Positions 1 through 48,559 of a stretch of 64,000 nt of DNA are shown here, piece by piece. The notes beneath the pieces are model-generated. The model saw only the letters and a program-made list of their open reading frames with translations, did not search any database and was not told where the DNA came from. Source of the DNA: Zhengitettix transpicula (taxonomy: Eukaryota > Arthropoda > Insecta > Orthoptera > Tetrigidae). The DNA is taken from NCBI GenBank assembly GCA_037074705.1, contig CM073590.1, positions 44,924,395 to 44,988,394 on the forward strand. Direction: 5' to 3'. Positions within the stretch are counted from its first letter, which is position 1. Every line of letters begins with the position of its first letter. Made by a program: the position numbers and the translations under genes.

Positions 1-160
1 CATTAGTTGTTAACAACTAACCGTCAATAATTATTGGAAAATAAGGCATTCATTAATTTGTTACACTATATTATCACTTAAATTATTCCTTCTAAATTGT
101 GGACTATGACTTAAAAAGTTACCATGTGAAACATGAGAAACAAGTGTCACGCTTTAAATT

Positions 161-1090
161 ATCAAGCCCCACGTTGGGCGCCAAATTTTACCATTGCCCA
201 CCTTCTTTATAGAGCTGTAGGGAAACGCTCCTACCTCTTCGACATGGACTCGTTGGTAGAACAAATTTATAAGGGATGGTATAGGGATACCACGATATAG
301 CCAGACAAATTAAAAATCTTACTTGATACAAATATTTTCCTACAAAGTCATTATTTATTTATAACCCAAACCCAATGCAAGTCTCAATAAAAATGAAAAA
401 TACAAAACAGCATTTGCATTTGAAATTATACAAATTTGATGGAATAATTAAACATATAAACTTAATTTAATTGCCTTGGTTTTAAATAATAAGCATTAAA
501 AAATTAAATAATGTCATGTAAGCCCAAAAATGTTATTTTAACTTTACTGAAGTATTTTTTACCGTATTGAACTCAAATATATTAAATACGTATTTTTAAA
601 CAAATTAAAATAATATTCAGATAGCTTTCATTGAAAAAATAACAAGTAAGAAAAATATTAATTCGACTCAACCAGTTTATTAATAATAAGATGTGAGATA
701 TTTACAATATTCTCAGTACGTGGCTTTAATTGAAGTGACAGTCCAAATCGAATAATTCATTGAACTCGCTTGCACTTTGCAAGATTGGTTTGAAATTCCT
801 ATCCGCGAGCTATGTCTGCCCGTCACGATGTACCAATTGAAAACTTAAACTGAACCGTTCCCTACGATACCCCCCTTCCGTGCGCCGTGAGCTTCCAGCG
901 GAGACTATGATCCGGTCACTGCAAACTCCCAACGGAGACAAACTTTTAGACGCGTTCGCCAAAACCCCGACGCAACGCAACAATGCCAGCGCGGCGTTAC
1001 AAAACACAAAGACCGCCGACCAAAGCAAATGCAACATAACAAGGACCCGCCACCGACCGATTGTCATGTTACTATAAACATATTGTGGTA
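161..1090 (-). repeat. LTR-like repeat, minus orientation, with primer-binding-site-like edge
   Basis: At 161-181 the reverse strand reads like a retroelement primer-binding site (TGGCGCCCAACGTGGGGC), the usual neighbour of a 5' LTR. The next ~900 bases end near 1045-1090 in a segment that recurs at 2068-2105 (GACCGATTNTCATGTTA), so this looks like an LTR of the family seen again at 2155, 13016, 14031, 24092 and 25199. No gag or pol frame is attached. The edges are approximate and the middle is diverged. Confidence 0.4.
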
Positions 1091-1892
1091 ATTACGAATA
1101 TGTAATTAGTTAAAAAATAAAATTTTATTACTTTCATTATCAGCGGCGTAAATATGAGGCCATTGCATTATAACTTAGGGATTGTTGAGAAGAATATGGA
1201 GCCTGTTTTGCTTGCTTGGTAGGAGTTGCATTGTTGCCTCAGGCAGCATTGAGACGTACGGAACTTGTGAATTCAGAGTTTCTCGGACCACGATGGAGGA
1301 AGGTGTGGATTGAGACGAGGCTGTATTCAGAGTTGCTGGGATCAGGATTGAGCAAGTGTATTTGTGGAAGCTGAGAAATGTTGTATTAAACGTCTCCAGT
1401 TCTAGTCGCCAGTTTGGAATTGTATTTGTCTGTTTCCATGTTAGGATCAGAAAGTGATTAGTGTTTGCAAACTAAAATATCATAAATTCAGTGCAAAATG
1501 ACTTATTTGTGATGTGTTAAAAAAACAAGTTAAGTGATTAGAGCTCAGATGAACAGATAAGGATAAAGCAGATAAAAATAATTTTCTAATTTTGTGAACC
1601 TTGTAGTGTAAATATAATTATCGTCAGATTTCAGATTTCGATAAATTCATTTAAAATAATAATAATTTAAGTCAGGAATATTTTGTCTTGTAAAATTTAA
1701 TAGTCATTCTATGTAACTATCCTTATTGGAGGCCCGATAAGCGGCTCTGAAAAGTAAGTTTCCTTTATAGAGCCGTGGCACAACAAAATTAATTTGTAAA
1801 ATTTCCACAAGATTAAATTTTGTTTTATTAAATTAGTTTTGTTATATGTTAAATTGTTCTTTTCAATTTTAACTTTTATTTTGTTTATTACA
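1090..1892 (+). repeat. LTR-like repeat, plus orientation (partial)
   Basis: The motif GGCCCGATAAGCGGCTCTGA near 1731 is the reverse complement of the family core TCAGGGTCGTTNATTGGGCC found in the minus-oriented copies, and the segment ends ATTACA at 1887-1892, the family's terminal hexamer. A TA microsatellite follows at once, as at other copies. The left edge is uncertain and no coding region is visible. Confidence 0.4.
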
Positions 1893-1912
1893 ATATATAT
1901 ATATATATATAT
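1893..1912. repeat. (AT)n microsatellite
   Basis: Ten AT dinucleotides directly after the terminal ATTACA of an LTR-like repeat. Confidence 0.9.
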
Positions 1913-2154
1913 TTTCTCGGCTCGGTTTTTGCAAATTGATATTTGCAATTACTAGCTCCTCACAATTTTGAACTCTACACCGTTTTAGTTCCCCCTGGAG
2001 TCGAGTTGAAAATTCGTGATCGCGCCACCAACGTAACACAAGAATACGCGGCGGCACAAAGGAATATGCTACATGACCGATTATCATGTTATAATATTGT
2101 ATATATTGTAGTAAATACTATTAAATGATTAATTATTCAATTTAAATAAGCCAC
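1913..2154. other. LTR-like fragment, no gene
   Basis: The part 2068-2105 matches the end of the 161-1090 repeat (shared GACCGATT-TCATGTTA), so it is probably the terminal piece of another copy. The short open frames here show no domain. Confidence 0.3.
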
Positions 2155-3130
2155 ATTGTAATAATACAATTTAATTAGATTTTAAATGAATACAATTAAT
2201 AGTTGAAATGATAGGATTTTAAATGAAAAATAGGGAATTTAAAATATAGAACAAAGTTAATTTATTAAAAAAATTCTAATCACTATTGAAAATTATGTTA
2301 CAAGTTGGTAAAGTGCCACGGCTTAATTTCAGGGCCGACTATCGCGTCTACAATAAAGAATGTTACGACAAGACAATTAAAAACTTACAAAGTGAAAAAT
2401 TCTTAACCTAAACAATTAGTGAAATATGATATCTGACGATAAATATTATTTACATTAGGTTTACAGATAATAAATTCTCTTTTTAGTTTACATTACCATT
2501 CTGCTGTTCGAAGGGGACTCGACCTCACTCGATTATTTTTAAACGCTTCACAGACAGGCCATGTTTCACTGAATTTAATGTGGTTGTAATTTTCAGACAC
2601 AACACATCCTGCTCTTTTAAGTTGATAACTTTGTTTTAAATCTTTGATGCTTCTATGAATATTGCAATGGACAAATACTTCAGATTATCGCCTCGTAATC
2701 CATAAACCCGGGACTCTCCTATATTAAGTCTCTGCTGTCCCTATACAGTTGCGTGAATATGGTCACAGGAACTTTTAATCAGATTCGCTTTCATGGTCTA
2801 AACATTTCTCAATTACAAGTTCTGACAAAAACACTGCAGCTTTCCAGAAAATACTTTCTGCTCTCTCTCCGCCGATTCCCAACACACACTCTTTCTGCTC
2901 TCTTACTATCCTGTACGTCTCCCAAAAAGCCACTCAATTTTTTCAGAACATATTCTGCTACATTCTCCGCCGACTCCGAACACATTCTAAAGTTCCGCGC
3001 GTCCAGCCATGCCTTCGCGACAATGCGCATAGCAAGCAAGCATTAAAGTTCTCATATTATTGTACACAATTCTTATATTTACGCCGCCGACAATGAAAAT
3101 CGTAAATTTTTGACCATTTAATAATTACAT
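2155..3130 (-). repeat. LTR-like repeat, minus orientation
   Basis: Starts TGTAATAATAC and ends AATTACA near 3129, the same short inverted ends as the copy at 13016-13949 and of similar length (~975 bp). The family core appears as TTTCAGGGCCGACTATCG near 2328, about 175 bases in; the 13 kb copy has its core about 190 bases in. No long reading frame is present, as expected for a solo LTR. Confidence 0.45.
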
Positions 3131-3147
3131 GTTTTTTAATTATCGCA

Positions 3148-3167
3148 ATATATATATATATATATAT
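3148..3167. repeat. (AT)n microsatellite
   Basis: Twenty bases of alternating AT between two LTR-like repeats of opposite orientation. Confidence 0.9.
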
Positions 3168-3892
3168 TATAAAATAACAGAATTGTTTGGCGAGAATGCA
3201 GATACGATAATACATGCGAGGTGTATTGTCAAGAAAGCATATATGGACGCTAAGAACTTTAGCGGACAGCAGTTGTCAGATGTTGAGAGATCTGAATGTA
3301 ACCCAGTTGTCAGATATTCAAAGAGCAGAGCAAGTCACCGAGATAGTCACAAAATATTAAAAAGTAAAGTTACGCAGATGTGCGGTGGTGGTCGAATTCA
3401 GCGATGGGCTAAATATCATCATCATGTTTCATTAAATTTTTCACAGCAAACTGAGCGTGACAATACGAACAAAGTGTTGAAAAGTGAGTAGAGGATAAAA
3501 TCAATGCTATGGCCTGTTAGTGTTGTATAAAATAAATGACGTGTGCACAAACCAAAGCAACTCAAACTAAATGGTATGTAAAAAAAACGTTCATCTGTAA
3601 ACCTTTAAGTAAATATCGTTTACCGCCAGATTTCTAAAACTTTGCCAGACTTCTATAACTTTACTAGATTTATATAACTTCTCAGATTTGTAATAGTTTT
3701 TTTTCTGTCTTTATTGGAGGCCCGATAAGCGGCCCTGAAACTAATATTTCTCATAAAAGCTGAGGCCTTAACTTAAAATGTAAATTCAACTAAAATCAAT
3801 TTTGTAAAATAAATAATTTTTGTTATTTTTTAAAAAGTAATTGTTTAATTTTGACTTCCTTCATTTTTCCCTTTAATTAAAAGTGTTCACGA

Positions 3893-3896
<4 letters not shown>
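3168..3896 (+). repeat. LTR-like repeat, plus orientation
   Basis: Contains GGCCCGATAAGCGGCCCTGA near 3719, the reverse complement of the family core, and is bounded on both sides by TA microsatellites. With the 2155-3130 copy it forms an outer-edge to outer-edge inverted pair around the 3148-3167 microsatellite. The 120-codon open frame at 3129-3491 inside it shows no recognisable domain. Confidence 0.4.

Positions 3897-3941
<45 letters not shown>
3897..3941. repeat. (AT)n microsatellite, 45 bp
   Basis: Uninterrupted alternating AT. Confidence 0.95.
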
Positions 3942-3944
<3 letters not shown>

Positions 3945-3965
3945 CGAATAAGGAAATTTATTAAC

Positions 3966-4095
3966 GCATTTGGATAGGAAAGAAAGTTAGAGAGGATCTG
4001 ACCTTAAATCAACAGTAAATAGTACTTTGTTCCAGCCAAACTGGACAAACTGTTGATTTTAAGGTAAATCATCTCCTCTCTGTCCTATCCATACA
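3966..4095. repeat. Foldback/MITE-like inverted repeat
   Basis: The arm at 3972-4015 (starting GGATAGGA, ending CAACAG) is an imperfect reverse complement of 4050-4090 (starting CTGTTGAT, ending TCCTATCC); the spacer contains CCAGCCAAACTGGAC. Related single-arm copies occur near 28440-28535 and 31030-31095, so this is a dispersed small element and not a one-off hairpin. No coding potential. Confidence 0.6.
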
Positions 4096-4702
4096 TATGT
4101 ATATTATACAATTTTTAAGTACACAGATAAATAAGATAATTTATATAGATATATATTTATTTTTTAATTTGGATTCCACAGATAAATACCCTAGACTCTA
4201 CATTCCTATACGAAGTATGTAAATTGAATTACTGGAAAATAATTGTTCCCCGTTAATGGGAAGCGTTTTCCTCATTCCTGCATGACAATGTTTTCCTTCC
4301 AACCAGTCATTCTTGCATGAATTTTTTGAAAGTAGACAATACTGTTTGTCTGATAGCGGTTTTACGTTTACGTTTTATCTACTGAACTGTAATTGTTTCC
4401 TTTACTACACGAAGATACTTGTTTAACGAATAAATTTTAATATCTGCGGAGGTTTTTAATGTTACTGTTACGATCAGCTGAGATAACCGAGGCCTTTTGT
4501 GTCGTGGAGTGAACTGTATGTATGATTCATTATAGACTATACGACAATTTCAAAACATTATTCCACAGTGGCCGAAACCCCGATTGAAATGGATGTTTAA
4601 TAAAAAATTAATGCATTTCAAGTAGTAAAAGAACGTTTATAATTGAATATTTTAGGGTGTACTTTAATTTACCTTCATATTTACAATACTGATTCCTTAC
4701 AG

Positions 4703-41841
<37,139 letters not shown>

Positions 41842-41917
41842 ACTGTTTCATTTCAAAAGTGAAAAACTTAATTTATTTACATACTGTTACAAAAATCTTG
41901 TTTTATATGTTTTTTTT

Positions 41918-41953
41918 AATAAATGCTGTGATTTGAATTTTTAAGAAAATAAA
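41918..41953 (+). terminator. Polyadenylation signals of the ABCC transporter
   Basis: Two AATAAA hexamers at 41918-41923 and 41948-41953, 77 and 107 bases after the stop codon, the second followed by a T-rich and GT-rich downstream element (TTTTTGTGTGTC). This predicts a short 3' UTR of about 130 bases. Confidence 0.7.
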
Positions 41954-41989
41954 GTTTTTTGCCATTTTCTTTTCATCTAAATTTTTGTG

Positions 41990-43635
41990 TGTCAGAATGA
42001 CCAAATTAATCAATGGTCAGTTACATCTACAAATGATTTATATGTTAAATTTATAAATTATAACAATTTGTCAACATTTATATCTGTAGTTGTATGTTAG
42101 CACACAAACAAAACTCAAAACATTTATCTTTAATAATTAATTTGATATTCTCCTTTTACCTTGTCTTTATATATATGAAATAGTATCATTTATAAAAATC
42201 CACCACAATAATGCTTAATATAACCTAAAAAAATATTCTAACATACATGGGTATAATATCAGGAAAACAGGTTGTATCTTGATAACGATCGAAGGCTTCT
42301 GGTGTTTCCAACTGGGTAATGTTATGTTGGTAAAGACATTTCGATGACTGTCACTGCATTGCCGTCTGGTTTGAACTGCTTTGCCATGGCCCTATGCCAC
42401 GGAACCTTGGCCAGCAGTGAAGAAGTGACCTCTTTGGTTTGACGCCATGCGGGTTTGCCTCCCCCCCATGGAATCCTTGTTGCTAGCAGTCAGGATTGGA
42501 CCGTGATGTGGCCATCATCCTTCAGCCCCCTCTCTCATAAATGTTGGATGACAAGAGCCTAGGCTTTACTCAATTAAAAGTCCTGTTTAAGAGTTTGATC
42601 CGGATGCTGATTGACTCTACGATGATATGGTCCCAGTAAGACATAGTGTGCCCCAATATTCTTGTTTGATCAATTGGGGGCCTTATGTCCTGTAGTATAT
42701 GAGTGTTGTGATGACAGACAATTGGATGGTGGTATTGAGATATCTCAATATGGCATAAGCTATTCTTTTACTAAATACAGTACTATGACTACTAACTCGT
42801 ACAAACCAAGAAAGGGTTAAAATGGTATTAAAATATAAACATTTTATTTCAACACAAAATATATTTTTCTAAACAAGATACCATTTATTTCCATTTTATG
42901 TTAGACGAAGGGTACAGATAGACTTATATTATGTAACAATGTATATTGTTAACACAGAAGAATTTGAAACAAGAAATAAATGCTTTATACAGTTACTAAT
43001 ACTTTATTAATACAATTAAAAGCAGAGCTTTCGGCCTATATTTCCACAATTTTTGAATTTCCTCAGATAATATACAGTTTGAATGTGTGTTAAAATTAGA
43101 AGATCAAATATAAATTATGTATAATATAAATGTTTTGGTTACAATCATCATAAGACATGATCCTTGACACTAAATTTATGTTTGATCTTCTAATTTTAAG
43201 AAACAAAATTGTATATTACTTGAGTAAGTCCCAAAATTGTGGATAGTCAACAATCAAATGGAAATAACTTGTTGTTATTAAAGGAATGAGAATAATTGCC
43301 TTAAATTAAATCCTTTATTACATTATGATTTTAAATATAATATGATATTCAAATCTTAGTCAAAGCTGTAAATAAATTATCCACAATAACAAAAGAATAA
43401 AATTTTGACATTCTTTCTTCAAATGGACACAGTTTGGAAGAAACTAAGTATGGCCTACGGAATTACACATTACCCTAACATGGAATATGCATCTGGATCT
43501 TTGTCAGCAATGGTTAATGGCTAGGTGGATACTGGTTGCTATCTCCTGGAAGTAGTCTGATGTATTGATGGATGGCATATGTGCTAATGTTGCTTCTTGA
43601 TCCCGCTCTTTCACTAGATACAGAATAAATCATGA
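41990..43635. other. Intergenic, no gene recognised
   Basis: 42280-42690 is a CG- and GC-richer block with repeat-like character (GGCCCTATGCCACGGAACC, GACGCCATGCGGGTTTGCC) that I cannot assign. 43010-43080 contains GAGCTTTCGGCC...CCTCAG, a possible retroelement tail in reverse. The rest is plain AT-rich DNA. Confidence 0.4.
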
Positions 43636-43639
43636 TGGG

Positions 43640-44390
43640 TGATCAGGTTGCTTCTTTGCTATGGTATAATGACCTGGATGATAGCTTCTTGGAAAATCAT
43701 TTTTACAAGTATGCCTGCTGTTTTCTAAAACTGGCCTTGCTTTCTCCAACAATTCTTTACACAAGTTTTATTTTCTTGGAGTGCCTCCATTTAATGAAGC
43801 ATGGCTTCCTTCCAATAATCTTTTTGTTCTCACATTATGGCTTCTTTGTAGGTTTCTAGTCCTTCAGGATTTGTCGAAGTGTTCATGACATAATCTTAAA
43901 ATCTTGATAGAGCTCTGAGAGTTGCCCGGTTACAGAGACCTCTGCTAACGAGCTCCTCACCATCGGCATCTGGAATTTCTGTTACTTCTTCTTCTGTACT
44001 TTCTTCACAATCCACAGTTACTTTTTCATATGAGAAATCGGAATCCTCTTCATTTATATCAATCTTCTCTTGATGTTGATGTTTTCAACAGTCACTGGGT
44101 TAGTAGTGTCTTTCCTCAAGATGACATCCCTTGATCTGATGAGTTTATGGAATTCCTCGTAGTAAATTCTGTACCCTTCATTACGGTCATAGCAAATGAG
44201 AAGTCTTTTTGTTGCCTTTTGATCCATTTTTTCCTCTTCTGCTTCAGAACATGGGCATAACAAGTTGACCCTATAATATGCAGATGTTTCATTCCAGGTT
44301 TCTTCCCATACCACAGTTCATATGGGGAAACTCCTACCACATTTGAAGATCCTGTCTGGTTCTGGTTAAATTTACCCTCTCAATAATTTT
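43640..44390 (-). pseudogene. Ty1/copia pol fragment, frameshifted
   Basis: Minus-strand reading order: GVSPYELWYGKKPGMKHLHI, GSTCYAHVLKQKRKK, then in a shifted frame YDRNEGYRIYYEEF and KLIRSRDVIL (integrase C-terminal region with the typical G.RIYD...K...SRDV end). An acidic stretch follows, then ETYKEAIM and EQKDYWKEAMLHMEALQENK across stops (start of the copia reverse transcriptase, P.TY.EAM...D...W..AM..E...L..N.TW). At least one frameshift and several stops show it is dead. No LTRs were found on either side, so it is an internal fragment. Confidence 0.85.
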
Positions 44391-44646
44391 TTTATTTCTT
44401 ATTTTTATAACTAAGAAACATGAAAGTTATCATTCATGTATAATTATAATCCACACCCAAAATGTAACAAATTTCAATAACAGAGTTTTGATAAATAGTA
44501 CTAATGAAAATCTAAAAGAGGAATAGTCAACATCTGTTCAAAATCTATATATTACATGACAAATAATATATAAAAATAGTCTTAAATTATGCCACCATTT
44601 TTTTTCTTCTGATAATGTCCTATCATAACCTCTACATCTGCATGAC

Positions 44647-45663
44647 TTAATATTTATGAATCTTCATGTGAGATCGTAGATTACTTGAACAAGAGAACAT
44701 TTTAAAACACACATCACATTTGTAAGGCTTTTCACCTGTGTGAATCCTCATGTGATTTGTTAGGTGACATGATCGTGTGAATGTTGTATCACACTCTACA
44801 CATTTGTATGGCTTTTCACCAGAATGAATCATCATGTGTCTTGTTAAAGCAGATGATACTGAGAATGTTTTATTGCACTCAATACATTTGTATGGTTTTT
44901 CACCGGTGTGAACCCTGATATGTCTTGTTAGATGACCTGATTCAGAGAATGTTTTAAAGCACTCAACACATTTGTATGGTTTCTCACCAGTGTGAATCCT
45001 CATATGTTTTGTTAGTAGACCTGATTCTGAGAATGCTTTCAGACATTCAACACATTTGTATGGTTTTTCACCAGTATGAGTCCTCATGTGTTTTGTTAGG
45101 GGACCTGATTCTGAGAATGATTTAAAACACTCTACACAATTGTATGGCTTTTCACCTGTATGAATTCTCATATGTCTTGATAAAGCAGATGATACTGAAA
45201 ATGAGATATTACACTCAACACATTTGTATTGTTTCTCACCAGTATGAATCCTCATGTGTTTTGTTAAATCAAATGATACTGAGAACGATTTTCCACACTC
45301 AATGCATTTATATGGTTTTTCACCAGTATGAATCCTCCTGTGTCTTGATAAATCAGAAGTTACTGCAAATGATTTACCACACACAGTGCATGTGTGTGGT
45401 TTTTTACCTATGTGAAACTTAATGTGTTTTGTCAAATCAGATGATTCTGAGAATGTTTTATCACACTGAACACATTTGTATGGCTTTTGTCCATTGTGTA
45501 TCCTAATGTGTCTTTTTAAAGAACTTGATTTGGTGAAAGTTTCATTACACACACAACATTTGTATGGCCTTTCACCAGTGTGAATCCTCATATGATCTGT
45601 TAGGTGACTGGATCGTGTGAATGTTTGATCACACTCGACACACCTGTATGGATTTTCAGACAT
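44647..45663 (-). CDS. C2H2 zinc-finger protein, 12 tandem fingers
   Basis: 338 residues, intact, predicted nuclear DNA-binding protein. After five residues (MSENP) come 12 contiguous C2H2 fingers, each C-X2-C-X12-H-X3-H with a 28-residue period and mostly TGEKPY linkers; fingers 2-3 and 3-4 have weaker linkers (NGQKPY, IGKKPH). Contact residues (-1,2,3,6), fingers 1-12: RSHD, KSSR, ESDK, VSDR, VFDK, VSAR, EGPK, EGLK, EGHR, VSAR, RCHN, CSNS. There is no KRAB, ZAD or BTB domain in this frame. An in-frame TGA lies about 55 bases upstream of the ATG. A CAG|GTTTGC acceptor-like site 18 bases before the ATG is in phase, so this could instead be the last exon of a longer gene. Convergent with the ABCC gene, 2.8 kb away. 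Confidence 0.9.
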   Translation of the reverse strand: MSENPYRCVECDQTFTRSSHLTDHMRIHTGERPYKCCVCNETFTKSSSLKRHIRIHNGQKPYKCVQCDKTFSESSDLTKHIKFHIGKKPHTCTVCGKSFAVTSDLSRHRRIHTGEKPYKCIECGKSFSVSFDLTKHMRIHTGEKQYKCVECNISFSVSSALSRHMRIHTGEKPYNCVECFKSFSESGPLTKHMRTHTGEKPYKCVECLKAFSESGLLTKHMRIHTGEKPYKCVECFKTFSESGHLTRHIRVHTGEKPYKCIECNKTFSVSSALTRHMMIHSGEKPYKCVECDTTFTRSCHLTNHMRIHTGEKPYKCDVCFKMFSCSSNLRSHMKIHKY

Positions 45664-46226
45664 TTTAATTTTGCAAACCTGATTTTTCCAAAAGTTTGAA
45701 TGCAGTCAACATATTTGATTCTCTTCAATAGTATGAATATTTGTTTGTTTTGTTAGACATACTGAAATTGATATGGTTGGCAAATATGGTTTTTCTCATA
45801 TTTAAAGATTGATTCATATGGTTTCCTCGATATATTGTTTTGTCATATCAATCACTTTTGAGAAATAGTAATTTTTCATTATTTTTTAATTGTAAGTCTA
45901 AACATTCTTATGCTAATTCTGTTTTTTTTAAAAAAAAAATCTTTATTGTTAACTGTTTAATGTGTATTTTGTAAGTTCAATTTTATTTGGAATGTAGAAT
46001 TCAAAAGTAAGCACTTTAAGTGATGGATGTAGTTGGCTGATTCACCTGAAACCAAAGAAATTATCTTGTGATGAACACAAAATTTTGTTGTAAATTACCA
46101 AAACATTGGAAACTATAACAGAATATATTTTAATACATTTCATTATACAGAAATAAATACGGTCCTTACTAATCCAAATCTGCATATCATTCCAAAATGA
46201 AAAATTTATGTATGTTTTGAAAATTA

Positions 46227-46291
46227 ATAATAAGAAAAATAGCCAAATATCATCACTTCCTTAGTCTGTATTTGGCTATTTTTCTTATTAT
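46227..46291. repeat. Perfect 23-bp inverted repeat with 19-nt loop
   Basis: Arms 46227-46249 and 46269-46291 (core AAGAAAAATAGCCAAATA and its complement) match at every position. Could be a small foldback element or a small-RNA hairpin; nothing else supports a gene. Confidence 0.8.
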
Positions 46292-46857
46292 GCAAATCAT
46301 TCCATTTAGAATTTAAACAATCAACTGAGCATAGGGTCAGACTTAATGCAAAACCAAAACATCCCTAAATATAAATAAAGTTTTATACAGATTTATATGT
46401 ATTACAAATATTGAAATTTTAAACAGAAAGTGTTATGTATGATTGGGAAATCAATATTATGGTATAATTTAATATCAAAATGTTTCTTAAATAAAATAAT
46501 GCCAATAGAAGTCTTTAAGTCACAAAAATTAATTATTCAATTAAAAATTGAGAAAGTGAAATTTTTATTTATTTTTTGAATGTAAGTCAAATTTTTCAAT
46601 TTATTTTATTTGATAATTGAATGCATTATCTATACACCAGTAGAGGTGCCAATCAGGGACGAAACATTGTGTTTGAAGTTTATTATGTTTTTAAATTGGT
46701 TAATTAAATTTATTTCTGACTAATAGGCTGCTATTTGTATTATTTTTATATAAATATGAAGTCAGATTATTATAATTGTTTCTTAAATAATGGTATTTAA
46801 TTTTCAAAAGCTTTTGATTTCATCAACTGGTTTGTGTGGGGTTTTTTTCTCACAGCT

Positions 46858-46975
46858 CTTGCATTTTTGAATCATCTGATGAAAATGACAAGGATTTCAG
46901 AAACTTTGTGTGGTATTTATTTTGCCTCTTAATTTTGTCTTTTATTTGGCAACTTATTTATCCCATTAAAATACT
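46858..46975 (+). repeat. Dispersed repeat with CTGATGA...GAAA motif, copy 1
   Basis: TTTTTGAATCATCTGATGA, then 17 bases, then GAAACTTTGTGTGGT; ends near GGCAACTTATTTATCC. Paralogous to 47710-47820. Confidence 0.6.
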
Positions 46976-47709
46976 TTTAACACAGGCATTTAACATATTA
47001 TAATTCTAAAACCTTGTTTAGTTAGTTTTAATTTCATTACATTTTAACTATTTAACATAGCCTGTGAATGAAATAAAAATAGTAATAGATTATAATCCAG
47101 GATTCCTTTTTTGTGCAGATGAAAGTGTTAATCCAGTGGTATTTTTTCTCGTCTCAATTGGTCATGAATAGCATTAATGATTTAAGTACTCATTCCCCAT
47201 TTCTCAGAAACATTTGCAATAATAAATATTTTCTTTCTCTTAAAAATTAACCCAGAAAATTAAATATGTCAATATAATGTGAAGGTAGGTATACATAGTA
47301 TATTAGTGAGACAGATGAAATAACAACTGAATCCATTATTTAAATTTAGCTTTTCAGAAATGCAAAACTCTAAAAATAAAAAAAGTCACTGTCTGTGCAC
47401 CATTTGCAAGGAAATTTATAATGAGGAATGTGAGTTATATTAAAAGTCTTCATAAGTAGCTAAGTCCTATTAATGAGAAAAATGCTGGATACTACAGTGG
47501 TTGATATTTTATTGTCAGATTTGAGTCTAGAGTCCCTGGCGCAGTTCTGAAATTCGTTTGTAAATATTATTAACACATACTTTTATTTTTGTAATAATTT
47601 AATTAATACCAAGAAAAACTTTGTATTGAAATTACAAACTGACTCATACTTTAAGATTAAAATATTTGGAATAAGTAATTAATATTACAATATAACTAGT
47701 CTGGGTTTT

Positions 47710-47820
47710 GTGGTTTTTGAATCACCTGATGAAAGTAACAACGATTGCAGAAATGTTGTGTGGTCTTAATGGAGCACTTATTTTTTTTTGTTATTTGGCT
47801 ACTTACTTATCCAGATATTA
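47710..47820 (+). repeat. Dispersed repeat with CTGATGA...GAAA motif, copy 2
   Basis: TTTTTGAATCACCTGATGA, 17 bases, then GAAATGTTGTGTGGT; ends near GGCTACTTACTTATCC. Same spacing as the 46858 copy, with numerous substitutions. Confidence 0.6.
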
Positions 47821-48559
47821 TACAGCTAGTATTATTGGAACATTTTATGTATATAAGAAATAAACAACAAAGTATTTTCTGATATACATCAACATGTGAT
47901 GCAACTTTATTCTGAAAAGAATTAATTAATAATGCATGTTCATCACTAAGTTGAACATTTGGAAAATAATTCCAAAACCCTAAACCAACAATTGGAATCT
48001 TGTCTCATTTTGTTTTTATATTAGAACTGACTATATTATATAAAATTCATTAAAATATTCATCACTCATGCTAAATGAAATTTAAGAATATTGGAGACAA
48101 AATATATTTATTGTTTATAGGTGAAAATAAGATTGAATTATTATCAGAATTTCTCTGGCAGATTTACTTAAATGTAATCTAGATTTTGTACTTTGTTTTA
48201 TGCTTCACTGATATGTTGATCTCTACATTCACACACCTATATTCATAGATATGAGATAAACTTTAAAAAGTCACAATGTTAGTAATACATAATAGTGATA
48301 CCAATTTCATATTACAGCATAGAAAATAAGAGACTGAGATTGTTATGTCCTGCTTCCCAAGATATATCTTGTATCAGGAAAAACTAAAATAAATACTTTG
48401 TTTTCAGTACAATTTTGAGAGACATTATTGTGATTTCTATAAAAGAAAATAGTATTGCCTTTAAATGGTCTCCCAAGGTACATAAGAAACTAGTATAAAT
48501 CTTTTATTATACTTATTATGTGATCTAAATTCTGTGTTAAATTGTTTGAATATTGTTAA

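Larger units (their letters stand above)
45720..48555. other. Upstream of zinc-finger frame: no gene seen
   Basis: AT-rich and CpG-poor. It could hold introns or 5' exons of the zinc-finger gene, but no coding stretch can be recognised. It contains the hairpin and paired repeats listed separately. Confidence 0.45.

Noticed and set aside
880..1077. 65-codon plus-strand frame and its antisense partner near 810-1067
   Set aside because: Inside an LTR-like repeat whose end recurs at 2068-2105; no coding signal and no ABCC N-terminal motif.
45144..45422. 92-codon plus-strand frame rich in Y, C and I
   Set aside because: It is the antisense of the zinc-finger array; its periodic peptide simply mirrors the 84-base finger repeat.
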